From: Sphingobacteriaceae bacterium
Lineage (GTDB): Bacteria; Bacteroidota; Bacteroidia; B-17B0; Aurantibacillaceae
Reading direction: 5' to 3'
Assembly: GCA_016705695.1 (NCBI GenBank)
Contig: JADJLA010000001.1
Span: forward strand, 310,001-374,000
DNA length: 64,000 nt
Part shown: piece after piece, positions 54,032-62,765 of the stretch
Layout of the letters: each line of letters begins with the position of its first letter
Numbering within the stretch: position 1 is the first letter of the stretch
Notes under the pieces: model-generated
Databases searched by the model: none
Told to the model about the DNA's origin: nothing
The model's input: only the letters and a program-made list of their open reading frames with translations
Translations under genes and position numbers: made by a program

Positions 54032-54068
54032 CAAAACTATGGAAACTTTAATTGTTTTGCAAGTTTCC
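54032..54068 (-). promoter_or_regulatory. Promoter and likely TetR operator of the efflux operon
   Basis: The -7 box TAGTTTTG (complement of 54032-54039) lies eight bases before tetR. GGAAACTT (54041-54048) and AAGTTTCC (54061-54068) form a perfect 8 bp inverted repeat with a 12-base spacer covering the -33 region, an arrangement suited to an autorepressor. Confidence 0.65.
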
Positions 54069-54105
54069 TGTATAAAATATTTTTTTCGCATCTTTACGGT
54101 TGGTT

Positions 54106-54975
54106 ATGGTTAAGGAAAAACAGAGCTTTTTAAAACGCGCCAGGCATTGGCTTAATACGGCCTATCGCTTGGTAATACTTAATGATGAGACCTTTGGCGA
54201 GAAATTCTCGGTAAAGCTTTCGCCTTTAGGCCTTATTATAGCTATTTCGGCCATTACAATTGTAATGACCACATTGGTTATCAGCTTAATAGCTCTAACC
54301 TCGTTACGAGAGTATATTCCCGGTTACGGCAATGTATATGATAGACGAGAGCTTTTAAAGATCACACAACGAGCCGATTCGATCGAACAAACTTTGGATG
54401 CAAAAGAGGAATATATAAATAACCTTATTAATGTATTTAATGAAAAAGAGGAACCAAATCCTTTAAAACCAAAAAAAGATTCTCTAAAAGATTATTCAAA
54501 GATAAATAACGAGCCGTCAAAGAATGATCTTGAGTTTAGAAAAGAGATCGAAGAAAATAAAGGTAATCAGGCAACAGTAGCATACACAAAAACAAAAGCC
54601 CTGAACGATCTGGTTTTTTATAGTCCGGTAAAAGGATTGGTAACTACATCGTATAATATACAAGAAGATCATTTTGGTGTTGACGTTGTTACAAAACCTG
54701 ACGAAAGTATAAAGGCACCATTGGACGGAACAATTATTTACACTGGCTTTACGGTGGAAGATGGTTATATCATTCACATTCAACATGGCAATAATTTAAT
54801 GAGTGTGTTTAAACATAACTCACATTTAAATAAACGAACCGGCGAACGCGTAAAAACAGGTGAAGTAATTAGTAGTGTTGGAAATACCGGAATAAATAGC
54901 AAAGGACCTCACATGCATTTTGAATTGTGGTACAATGGTACGCCCGTTAATCCTGAAGAATTTGTTTCTTTTTAA
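54106..54975 (+). CDS. M23 family peptidase (LytM-like)
   Basis: Peptidoglycan endopeptidase of about 289 residues. A short cytoplasmic stretch is followed by one membrane helix (SPLGLIIAISAITIVMTTLVISLIALTSL), a coiled, Lys/Glu-rich linker (about 90-165) and a C-terminal LytM domain. Zinc ligands are in HFGVDVV and HMHFELWYNG, with HGNNLMSVFKHNSHL between, so it appears active rather than a divergent activator. The ATG at 54106 is preferred to the TTG at 54100. It is divergent from tetR and convergent with the ligase gene, separated by the long inverted repeat. Confidence 0.88.
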   Translation: MVKEKQSFLKRARHWLNTAYRLVILNDETFGEKFSVKLSPLGLIIAISAITIVMTTLVISLIALTSLREYIPGYGNVYDRRELLKITQRADSIEQTLDAKEEYINNLINVFNEKEEPNPLKPKKDSLKDYSKINNEPSKNDLEFRKEIEENKGNQATVAYTKTKALNDLVFYSPVKGLVTTSYNIQEDHFGVDVVTKPDESIKAPLDGTIIYTGFTVEDGYIIHIQHGNNLMSVFKHNSHLNKRTGERVKTGEVISSVGNTGINSKGPHMHFELWYNGTPVNPEEFVSF

Positions 54976-55097
54976 GGAATGCGCATGAAGTGATTTCCTA
55001 CTGCGTTGCGTAAAAATTTTAAATCCTCACATACGTTTGTAAGCTCCGGTTTAAAATTTTTACGCGCCTTGTAAGAACTCACTTCATGCACATTCCT
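54975..55097. repeat. 123 bp inverted repeat between convergent genes
   Basis: Arms of about 50 bases: AGGAATGCGCATGAAGTGA at the left edge and its near complement TCACTTCATGCACATTCCT at the right, and inner GCGTAAAAATTTTAAA / TTTAAAATTTTTACGC. It runs from the peptidase stop codon to the ligase stop codon. It may be a bidirectional terminator or a small mobile unit. Confidence 0.8.
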
Positions 55098-56673
55098 AAA
55101 CAGTTTTAATGCGTTCATAATAAGCCCTGCTTAAGAAAAGTGTATTAAAAAGAGCGAAGAAACTTAAGCCACTTTGCGTTTCCAGAGTATCTTCAAATAA
55201 AAAGGAAACCATGGCGCTAATAAAAAACAACCAATATAAAGCGTCGAGTTGATTTCGTAAATAGAATACCGGGAAAAACAACGACAATAAAAATATCCCT
55301 AATCCAACTAATCCTAACGCTACAACAATAGTTACAAATTGGTTGTGTGGACGCTTATACCATTCTTTATCTAAGGGCGAACCCGAATGTTCGTAGCATT
55401 CGTTCATTTTGTCTTGAACATCCCCTGTTCCTGTTCCGAACAGCCATTTTTCGTTAATTGCGCATAAGGCTGCTTTCAAATAAAACAAACGCATGGTAAA
55501 GGAGTGGCCGTTTACCCTGCCATTGTTCTTGTATTCAAAATAATCGTACATCAATTCGTAAACGCGTTTGTAAAAGAACGACCATTTTTGGTATTTGATA
55601 TTTGATATTCCTTTAGCAATTTCAAGAACATCGTCTTTACTTAAATTACTAATGCTAGCGGAATCTTTTACTTCGCCTTTGCTGGAAATATATCTTACCA
55701 AAGTAAAATACCTGTCAATATTGTATTGTGTTTTAAGATCGAACGAATCATTAGGTGCGCGTTTGTTCCATTCTTTTTGTAATTCCAAAGGTTGAATGTT
55801 CTTACAAACTATAAAACCGTTCTCCACCTGATTTGTGAATACGTAGGTGTCAAACACTCTTCCTGATCTTGACAGTGGTAGATCTTGGTTCACTGATACA
55901 TTTTTCACATCAAAATTCTCTTTGTAAAAGTTCTTGATGCTATTCATAAAATAGGCGCTTGCCGAAATAAAAACAAGGGAAAGCACAGCAAATCCAATTT
56001 TACTTTGTTTAAATAATACAAAGGTGAGGAACAGAGCGGTGATGATGATGAGATTAGCAAGCCCTGTCATTAAACCCAGCGCGTATAAACCAATTATAAA
56101 ATAAAGAGCCAGCGAACTGAAGAACGCTTTTAATTTGAACTCATCAAAGTGCATTACAAAGTACACGCAAAAAATGATGGCCATATCAATTAAAAAACCT
56201 AAACGAATGTGGCTCATGAAACGCGAAACATCTCTTACAGTTTCGGTATCATGTAATAGTTTGTTGTAGATCAAACACCAGGCAATATTGATAAAGGCAC
56301 CGAGTATAAAACTATAAAAGAGAAAATGCAATTCTTTTTTTGTGATTGGCCCTGTTGTAAAAAAAATAAGTGGAAGGAGGATCAAGGGGATTTTTGTGCG
56401 CACATCTTTTAAGCCATCTTGTAAATTTTCGGAATAAAAAAGTCCGATCACATGAATAAAAAAAATGGCACTAAGCACCCAAAATAATTTATTGCTTTTT
56501 AGTTTTTCCCATTTCGCAAAAAACTTTCCTTCCAATATCCAATTACCTAATAAAATGAACTGTGGTACGCTTGTTGGAACTGTTCCTAACATAACACCTA
56601 AAAAAAGGGCGCAACAGCCGAATAAAAAAATGGTTCTATGGATCTTGTCAGAAAACACCAATAAGAGAAACAT
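55096..56673 (-). CDS. O-antigen ligase / polymerase family protein
   Basis: Membrane protein of 525 residues with about 12 membrane segments and one large periplasmic loop (about 270-430), the Wzy/WaaL family layout. The C-terminal NEKWLFGTGTGDVQDKMNEC and YKRPHNQFVTIVVALGLVGL (conserved His of the ligase family) are typical. It would attach or polymerise surface polysaccharide at the inner membrane's outer face. It stands near porX and PorU's A-LPS-dependent pathway, so a role in A-LPS is possible but not shown. Confidence 0.82.
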   Translation of the reverse strand: MFLLLVFSDKIHRTIFLFGCCALFLGVMLGTVPTSVPQFILLGNWILEGKFFAKWEKLKSNKLFWVLSAIFFIHVIGLFYSENLQDGLKDVRTKIPLILLPLIFFTTGPITKKELHFLFYSFILGAFINIAWCLIYNKLLHDTETVRDVSRFMSHIRLGFLIDMAIIFCVYFVMHFDEFKLKAFFSSLALYFIIGLYALGLMTGLANLIIITALFLTFVLFKQSKIGFAVLSLVFISASAYFMNSIKNFYKENFDVKNVSVNQDLPLSRSGRVFDTYVFTNQVENGFIVCKNIQPLELQKEWNKRAPNDSFDLKTQYNIDRYFTLVRYISSKGEVKDSASISNLSKDDVLEIAKGISNIKYQKWSFFYKRVYELMYDYFEYKNNGRVNGHSFTMRLFYLKAALCAINEKWLFGTGTGDVQDKMNECYEHSGSPLDKEWYKRPHNQFVTIVVALGLVGLGIFLLSLFFPVFYLRNQLDALYWLFFISAMVSFLFEDTLETQSGLSFFALFNTLFLSRAYYERIKTV

Positions 56674-56768
56674 GAAAACAGCGTGTTTATTGTCTTAAAT
56701 GTTAAAAAAGGTGAATGAAACTTATTAACAAAAAGCGGAAAACTTACATCCTTTTAAATAGTTGATTG

Positions 56769-57191
56769 TCAATTATTTGAAGCCTTCAAAAAACGCTTTC
56801 CCCCATCCACTTCAAGGCTCACTTTTACGAACGAGCCCGACATTAAAAAATCGAGTGCTAAATGAGGCCATTCAATAAAGCAATAGGTGTTGTGTTTAAG
56901 ATAATCCTCAAAGCCAATATCAAATAACTCTTCTTTATTTTTTAAACGATACAGATCAAAATGAAAGATGGTATGTGTTGGTGTTTTGTATTCGTTTACG
57001 ATAGAATAGGTAGGGCTGCTAAAATGATCATCACTTCCTAACTGTTTGCAAAGTTCTTTTATGAATGTTGTTTTGCCTGTACCCATTTGAGCATCAAAAA
57101 GGAATAGGCGTTCATTTTTAAAAGTTTGCAATAATTCTTTGGCAACTTGCGGCAGGCTTTCTAAAGAAGTAATATCTCTTTTGAATTCCAT
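56769..57191 (-). CDS. tsaE: tRNA threonylcarbamoyladenosine protein TsaE
   Basis: ATPase that works with TsaB and TsaD in forming t6A37 of ANN-decoding tRNAs. The 140-residue protein has the P-loop (DAQMGTGKTTFIKELCKQLG), the Walker B-like FHFDLYRLKN and the FIEWP motif. It lies six bases after porX on the same strand; tsaE next to porX is a common pair in this phylum. Confidence 0.95.
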   Translation of the reverse strand: MEFKRDITSLESLPQVAKELLQTFKNERLFLFDAQMGTGKTTFIKELCKQLGSDDHFSSPTYSIVNEYKTPTHTIFHFDLYRLKNKEELFDIGFEDYLKHNTYCFIEWPHLALDFLMSGSFVKVSLEVDGGKRFLKASNN

Positions 57192-57197
57192 TACAAT

Positions 57198-58754
57198 TTA
57201 TTTTGCGCTTAAAGTAATATAGGGAATGATCATTTCCTCTAAACTAATTCCACCATGCTGAAATGTATTCTTGTAATAATTCACATAGTAATTGAAATTA
57301 TTTGGATAGGCGAAGAAACGAGTTTCCTTAGCAAAAATAAATCTCTGACTCACATTTACCTTGGGTAAAAATGCATCGCTCGGATTTTTTACTTCAAATA
57401 CTTCTTTAGGATTATAATCTAAAGCTTTGCCTTGCTTGTAACGTAAATTATTATTCACGTTCTTATCGCCTAAAACTTTGGTTGGTTCTTTAACATGTAC
57501 AGTACCATGATCGGTAGTGATCACCAATTTTATTTTTTTATCGGCTAACTGTTTAATGATGTCATGTAAAGGCGAATGTTCGAACCAGCTTTTTGTGATA
57601 CTTCTATACGCTGGTTCATTATCGGCCAATTCACGGATTACTTCCATGTCGGTGCGGGCGTGGCTGAGCATATCCACAAAATTATAAACTATCACATTGA
57701 GTTTATTATTCAATAAATTACTCAAATTCTCAGTTAATTTTTTTCCGGCAGCAAAATTAGTGATCTTGGTATAACTCATTTTCACCTCTTTACCCAAGCG
57801 TTTTAGTTGTTCACGCATGAATTCCTCTTCGTGCATGTTCTTTCCGCCTTCATCTTCATCATTTAACCATAAATTAGGAAAACGTTTTTGCATTTCGCTT
57901 GGTAACAAGCCACTAAAAATGGCATTACGCGCGTATTGAGTAGCCGTTGGTAAAATACTGCAATAGGTGTCTTCACTATCTACTTTATAATAGTCCTCAA
58001 TGATGGGTTGAATGATCTTCCATTGATCATAACGTAAATTGTCTATCACTATCAAAAACACTTTATCAGATGTTTCCAACTCCTTCATGAATTTATTTTT
58101 GATAAGTGTATGACTCATAACCGGTGGATTTTTATCTGCGCCATTCAACCAGTTGAAATAATTCCGCTCTACAAATTTAAAGAACTGAGAGTTCGCATCT
58201 GATTTTTGCATCACCAATACATCGTACATGCTTTTATCCTGCACAGCATCCAATTCCAATTCCCAAAATATTAGTTTTTTATATACGTCGGTCCATTCTT
58301 TCCACGATAATTTATCGCTTAAAGTGATACCTATTTGTCCAAACTCTTTTCGGTATTCTGTATTTGTTTTTTCAGAAACCAAACGTTTATTATCCAAGGC
58401 TTTTTTAAGAGAAAGGAGTATCTGATTGGGATTTACAGGCTTTATTAGGTAATCGGCAATTTTACCTCCGATCGCATCATCCATAATGTGTTCTTCTTCA
58501 CTTTTAGTGATCATGATCACAGGAAGATGCGGATGGCTTTGTTTTATCTTTACAAGGGTTTCAAGCCCTGTTAAACCGGGCATATTCTCGTCTAATAATA
58601 CCGCGCTAAGGTTGTTCTTCTCTTTTACAAGGTCAAGAGCCTCATCGCCACTGCAAGCCGTAACAACATCATATCCTTTTCCATTTAAAAACAGAATATG
58701 TGGTTTTAGAAGATCAATTTCATCGTCAGCCCAAAGAATAGTAATTTTGTCCAT
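57198..58754 (-). CDS. porX: Type IX secretion response regulator PorX
   Basis: A 518-residue response regulator fused to a PglZ (alkaline-phosphatase-superfamily) domain. The receiver domain (1-120) keeps Asp10-Asp11, the phosphoacceptor Asp55 in LLDENMPG and the Lys in YLIKPVNP. The rest is PglZ: VFLIVIDNLRYDQW, TTDHGTVHVKEP and metal-binding residues. PorX, partner of the histidine kinase PorY, controls type IX genes in Porphyromonas and Flavobacterium; no porY is in the window. Length matches PorX exactly. Confidence 0.95.
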   Translation of the reverse strand: MDKITILWADDEIDLLKPHILFLNGKGYDVVTACSGDEALDLVKEKNNLSAVLLDENMPGLTGLETLVKIKQSHPHLPVIMITKSEEEHIMDDAIGGKIADYLIKPVNPNQILLSLKKALDNKRLVSEKTNTEYRKEFGQIGITLSDKLSWKEWTDVYKKLIFWELELDAVQDKSMYDVLVMQKSDANSQFFKFVERNYFNWLNGADKNPPVMSHTLIKNKFMKELETSDKVFLIVIDNLRYDQWKIIQPIIEDYYKVDSEDTYCSILPTATQYARNAIFSGLLPSEMQKRFPNLWLNDEDEGGKNMHEEEFMREQLKRLGKEVKMSYTKITNFAAGKKLTENLSNLLNNKLNVIVYNFVDMLSHARTDMEVIRELADNEPAYRSITKSWFEHSPLHDIIKQLADKKIKLVITTDHGTVHVKEPTKVLGDKNVNNNLRYKQGKALDYNPKEVFEVKNPSDAFLPKVNVSQRFIFAKETRFFAYPNNFNYYVNYYKNTFQHGGISLEEMIIPYITLSAK

Positions 58755-58824
58755 AAATTAGTGTTATTACAAATAACGTATTAAATTTAAATTAATTATA
58801 GCACTTAACAGAATTTAGTTTTAA

Positions 58825-60060
58825 ATGACCAAAAACAAGCGGAAAATAATCAACGATCCTATCTATGGTTTTGTTAGTATTCCAAGCGACCTGATCTATG
58901 ATCTTATCAATCATAAATATTTTCAACGTTTACGACGAATAAAGCAATTAGGCCTAACCAATTTGGTGTATCCTGGTGCTTTACATACGCGTTTTCATCA
59001 TGCTATCGGTGCTATGCACTTGATGCATGAGGCTTTACTAACGTTAAAACAAAAAGGTGTTGTAATTACCGAAGAGGAAGAGCAAGCAACATTATGCGCT
59101 ATTTTATTGCACGATATTGGTCACGGACCGTTTTCGCATGCCTTAGAACATAGCATTGTAAAAGGAGTTAGTCATGAGGATATCAGTAGTTTGTTGATGG
59201 AAGCTCTTAATAGAGAATTTAAAGGAAAGTTAACCTTGGCTATTAAGATATTTAATGATGCTTACAAAAAAAGATTCCTGCATCAATTGGTGAGTTCGCA
59301 ATTAGATATGGATCGTTTGGATTATTTAAAACGTGATAGTTTTTTTACAGGTGTAAGCGAAGGTGTTATCAGCAGCGATCGCATTATTAAAATGCTAGAT
59401 GTAGTGAACAATAATTTGGTTGTGGAAGTAAAAGGAATTTACAGCATTGAGAAGTTTTTGATAGCCAGAAGATTGATGTACTGGCAAGTGTACTTGCATA
59501 AAACAGTATTGAGCGCAGAAACATTATTGGTAAATATATTAAAACGTGCAAAAGAATTAAGTGCCGAAGGAAAAGTGTTGTTTGCAACTCCTACGTTCAA
59601 AAAATTCTTACAAAATGATTATACAAAAAAAGATTTTGTGAATGACCCTGAGGTATTGAACGCCTTTGCTCGTTTGGATGATACAGATATTTCGGCGAGT
59701 ATAAAAGGTTGGACCGAAAGCGATGATCGCATTTTAAATTTGCTTTGTAATAAATTGATCGATCGACAATTATTCAGAACAGAATTACAAAATACACCCA
59801 TCCTCACCGCTCACAAAAATAAAATGATAGAGCGGGGGATGAAGAAATACAAGGTGAGCAGAAAGGAATGCTCGTATTTTGTTTATGCTGATAGTGTAAA
59901 TAATAGTGCTTACTTGGATAGTAAATTCCACATAAATATTTTAATGGGTGATGGAAGTTTAAAGGACGTAGCCGAAGCAAGTGATCAATTGAATTTGCAG
60001 AAGTTGAGTCAAACAGTCACAAAATATTATTTGTGTTATCCGAAGGAATTGGGAGATTAA
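58825..60060 (+). CDS. HD-domain phosphohydrolase, dGTPase-like
   Basis: A 411-residue metal-dependent phosphohydrolase. The HD ligands are visible: His of TRFHHAIGAMHL, His-Asp of LCAILLHDIGHGPFSHALEH and a distal Asp in SQLDMDRLDYLKRDSFFTG. The N-terminal NDPIYGFVSIPSDLIYDLI and RLRRIKQLGLTNLVYPGALH are typical of the SAMHD1/dGTPase-like branch. Nucleotide specificity is not shown. It is divergent from porX. Confidence 0.9.
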   Translation: MTKNKRKIINDPIYGFVSIPSDLIYDLINHKYFQRLRRIKQLGLTNLVYPGALHTRFHHAIGAMHLMHEALLTLKQKGVVITEEEEQATLCAILLHDIGHGPFSHALEHSIVKGVSHEDISSLLMEALNREFKGKLTLAIKIFNDAYKKRFLHQLVSSQLDMDRLDYLKRDSFFTGVSEGVISSDRIIKMLDVVNNNLVVEVKGIYSIEKFLIARRLMYWQVYLHKTVLSAETLLVNILKRAKELSAEGKVLFATPTFKKFLQNDYTKKDFVNDPEVLNAFARLDDTDISASIKGWTESDDRILNLLCNKLIDRQLFRTELQNTPILTAHKNKMIERGMKKYKVSRKECSYFVYADSVNNSAYLDSKFHINILMGDGSLKDVAEASDQLNLQKLSQTVTKYYLCYPKELGD

Positions 60061-60150
60061 AACGAATCGCTCTTAACTAAAGAATATCGGAGTGCTTGGT
60101 TTTTCGAATTTTTAAAAAAGACAGGAAGGAAAGAGTGTAAAATACCCAAA

Positions 60151-61530
60151 TTAATCTTTGATGATTTTTCGAACTATCATTTCATGTGGGGTTTGAATGT
60201 TTACAAAATACAAACCAGAAGGTAAACTAGATAAATTAATTTTCTTGCCCATTTCAACATTCTTAATAAGGAATATTTCTTGCCCGATCGAATTTGTAAA
60301 GCTTATTGATTTTATACGACCTGAATTCACTTGAATATTAAACTCATCTTTAACAGGATTTGGATAAATTGAAACCTCAGGATTATTGATAAATTCAGTG
60401 TTATTTGTTGGTATACAACTGCCATTATTTATAAAAAAAGGCGTTGATTGACTGTTGTTACTGCTAGAATTCCCTAATTCACCATATAAATTATAACCCC
60501 ACGAAAATCCAGAAGTTCCAGCATGAATCGCTAAGGAGTGATAATATCCCCCATAAACGCCTAACCACGTACCTGCCGAAATTTGAATAGGGGTATTTGT
60601 TGCTGAAGTACTTCCGTCACCTAGTTGGTTGTTTTGATTATCGCCCCAAGCCCACAATGATCCGTTATTTTTGATTGCTAAAGAGTGCCACGCACCAATA
60701 GCAACTTCTTTCCAATCATTAGCTGTTCCTATTTGTATTGCCACATTTGAATTTGAAAAGGAGCCATCTCCTAACTCACCATAACCATTTCTACCCCAAG
60801 CCCATAAAGTTCCGTTTCCTTTTATTGCAAGACAATGGTGGCCACTTTTCGTTGAAAATTTCCACCAATCGCTATCCGTTCCGCATTGAATAGGATAATT
60901 ATAATAAGTGTAATTACCGTTTCCTAATTCTCCATTTTGATTATAACCCCACGCCCAAAGCGTGCTATCCGATTTCATAGCAATTGAATGTACTCCTCCT
61001 GAGCTAATTTCTTTCCAATCGTTATCATTGCCAATTTGTATTGGAACATTAGAATCTGTAAAAGTATTATTCCCAAGCTGTCCAGACGAGTTATGACCCC
61101 ACGCCCACATTGTACCGTTTGATTTTAATGCTAAGGTATGATACCATCCTGGTGAAATTGCGACCCAATCATTATCGGTTCCTATTTGAATGGGAGTATT
61201 CTTATTAATATTGGTCCCATCTCCGAGTTGACCGTAATCGTTCCATCCCCATGCCCACAATGTTCCATTATTTCTTATCGCTACTACATGCTTGCTGCCA
61301 ATTTGTGCGTCTATCCATAGGAAACTATTAACTGGAGCCGGATATGTTTTATCGGTGTTAGTACCATCTCCAAGTTGTCCATTAGAATTAAATCCCCATG
61401 TCCAAAGCGTGCCGTCAGTTTTTATTCCTAATGAACAATAGAACGCTCCGGATAAAGACTTCCAACATTGAGCATTAACAGTTAAAGCTAACGTAAATGA
61501 AACTATAAAAAGTCGTGCTTTCATTGACAT
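60151..61530 (-). CDS. RCC1-repeat protein with T9SS type A sorting domain
   Basis: Secreted protein of 459 residues. Signal peptide (LFIVSFTLALTVNAQ), then seven RCC1 propeller repeats of about 50 residues with the core LWAWGxNxxGQLGDGT, and a C-terminal type A sorting domain (VSIYPNPVKDEFNIQV to MIVRKIIKD). RCC1-like propellers are usually eukaryotic, but secreted forms are found in Bacteroidota. ATG 61524 is an equally good start. It should be exported by the type IX system; its ligand is unknown. Confidence 0.88.
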   Translation of the reverse strand: MSMKARLFIVSFTLALTVNAQCWKSLSGAFYCSLGIKTDGTLWTWGFNSNGQLGDGTNTDKTYPAPVNSFLWIDAQIGSKHVVAIRNNGTLWAWGWNDYGQLGDGTNINKNTPIQIGTDNDWVAISPGWYHTLALKSNGTMWAWGHNSSGQLGNNTFTDSNVPIQIGNDNDWKEISSGGVHSIAMKSDSTLWAWGYNQNGELGNGNYTYYNYPIQCGTDSDWWKFSTKSGHHCLAIKGNGTLWAWGRNGYGELGDGSFSNSNVAIQIGTANDWKEVAIGAWHSLAIKNNGSLWAWGDNQNNQLGDGSTSATNTPIQISAGTWLGVYGGYYHSLAIHAGTSGFSWGYNLYGELGNSSSNNSQSTPFFINNGSCIPTNNTEFINNPEVSIYPNPVKDEFNIQVNSGRIKSISFTNSIGQEIFLIKNVEMGKKINLSSLPSGLYFVNIQTPHEMIVRKIIKD

Positions 61531-61583
61531 TCAAGATAAATAAAATAATTAAGAAAAACAAGGGATTTAAGGAATTAGGAGAT

Positions 61584-61615
61584 TAAAAAAAAACCCCGGC
61601 ATTTCTGTCGGGGTT
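61584..61615 (-). terminator. Terminator of the peptidyl-prolyl isomerase operon
   Basis: On the minus strand, AACCCCGACAGAAATGCCGGGGTT with a 7 bp stem (61592-61598 / 61609-61615) is followed by a run of T. It lies about ten bases past the cyclophilin-FKBP gene. Confidence 0.85.
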
Positions 61616-61625
61616 TTATTTTTTT

Positions 61626-62720
61626 TTATTTAAAGTCTATTAATTCTACATAGAATTGCAACCAAGCGTTTGGAGGAATTGCTCCGGGATAACCGCGCTC
61701 TCCGTAACCTAAAGCCGGAGGAATAACTAATTTTATTTTTCCACCTGGTTTAATAAGTTGAACTCCTTCTGTCCAACCAGCGATCACTTGATTTAAACCA
61801 AATTCAATTGGTTGTCCACGTTGAAGTGAGCTATCAAAGATCTTACCATCCATGAATTTACCTTCGTAATGAACTTTTACTGTATTTGTTGCTGTTGGAC
61901 TAGCACCGGCACCTTCAGCTTCTATTTTGTAAAATAAACCGCTTGCTGTTTTTTGAAATCCTTTAGTTAATTCAACAAGGGCTTTTTCATCTTCTGCTTT
62001 TTGAGCTGCTAATTTCTCAGCTTTCTTTTTTTCGAAGTTAGCTTGTTCAGATGTAAATATTTTTGCTGCATCAAACGCTTCTGCCTCTTTACCTTTACGT
62101 AAAATGATTACTTTATTTATTGTAACATCGGTAAGTGGCTTATCACTTGGATTACGCGGAGTAGTAGCTATCGAATCAACAACTTCAATTCCACTCACTA
62201 CATGCCCGAAGATCGTATAGCTTGGTGGCAATGAACCATTGTTATGCATAATAAAAAACTGACTGCCATTTGTATTTGGTCCGGCATTTGCCATGGCAAG
62301 TGTACCTCTTACATAACCAGTTTTTGCAAGATCGCTGGCTGCATCCATTTCGTCAACAAAAGTGTAACCAGGACTTCCGGTACCGTTTTTTGTAGGACAA
62401 CCACCTTGAATCATAAAACTAGGAATAACTCTATGAAATATTAAACCATCATAGTAGGGTGTTCCCAAAGGTCTTGCTGTATTTGTAATTGTACCTTCTG
62501 CTAAACCAACATAGTTGGCAACAGTTAAAGGCATTTTAGAATGTTCAAGCACGGTAATAATAGTTCCTTTGCTTGTTTCAATTTTTGCATAAATGCCATC
62601 GGGCTGTTTGCTAAGAAATTCTTGGTCCATTTTACTTATCTTTATTTTTTGTTTTTTTTGCGCAAAAGTTCCTAAACTTAAGAAACTTAATGCGGCAATG
62701 ATCATCGTTATTTTTTTCAT
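61626..62720 (-). CDS. Dual cyclophilin-FKBP peptidyl-prolyl isomerase
   Basis: A 364-residue exported isomerase joining two unrelated folds. Signal peptide 1-20 (MIIAALSFLSLGTFAQ), a cyclophilin domain (about 45-205; FHRVIPSFMIQGGCP, GSQFFIMHNN) and a C-terminal FKBP domain (about 255-364; VKVHYEGKFMDGKIFDSSLQRG, VIPPALGYGERGYPGAIPP). Such CFBP immunophilins are known but rare. The linker is Ala/Glu/Lys-rich. It would assist periplasmic or outer-membrane protein folding, and is last in a run of three isomerase genes. Confidence 0.92.
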   Translation of the reverse strand: MKKITMIIAALSFLSLGTFAQKKQKIKISKMDQEFLSKQPDGIYAKIETSKGTIITVLEHSKMPLTVANYVGLAEGTITNTARPLGTPYYDGLIFHRVIPSFMIQGGCPTKNGTGSPGYTFVDEMDAASDLAKTGYVRGTLAMANAGPNTNGSQFFIMHNNGSLPPSYTIFGHVVSGIEVVDSIATTPRNPSDKPLTDVTINKVIILRKGKEAEAFDAAKIFTSEQANFEKKKAEKLAAQKAEDEKALVELTKGFQKTASGLFYKIEAEGAGASPTATNTVKVHYEGKFMDGKIFDSSLQRGQPIEFGLNQVIAGWTEGVQLIKPGGKIKLVIPPALGYGERGYPGAIPPNAWLQFYVELIDFK

Positions 62721-62765
62721 ATTGCTGTAATTTCTAATAAAATTTACAAAAATCTTGCCAGCTTT

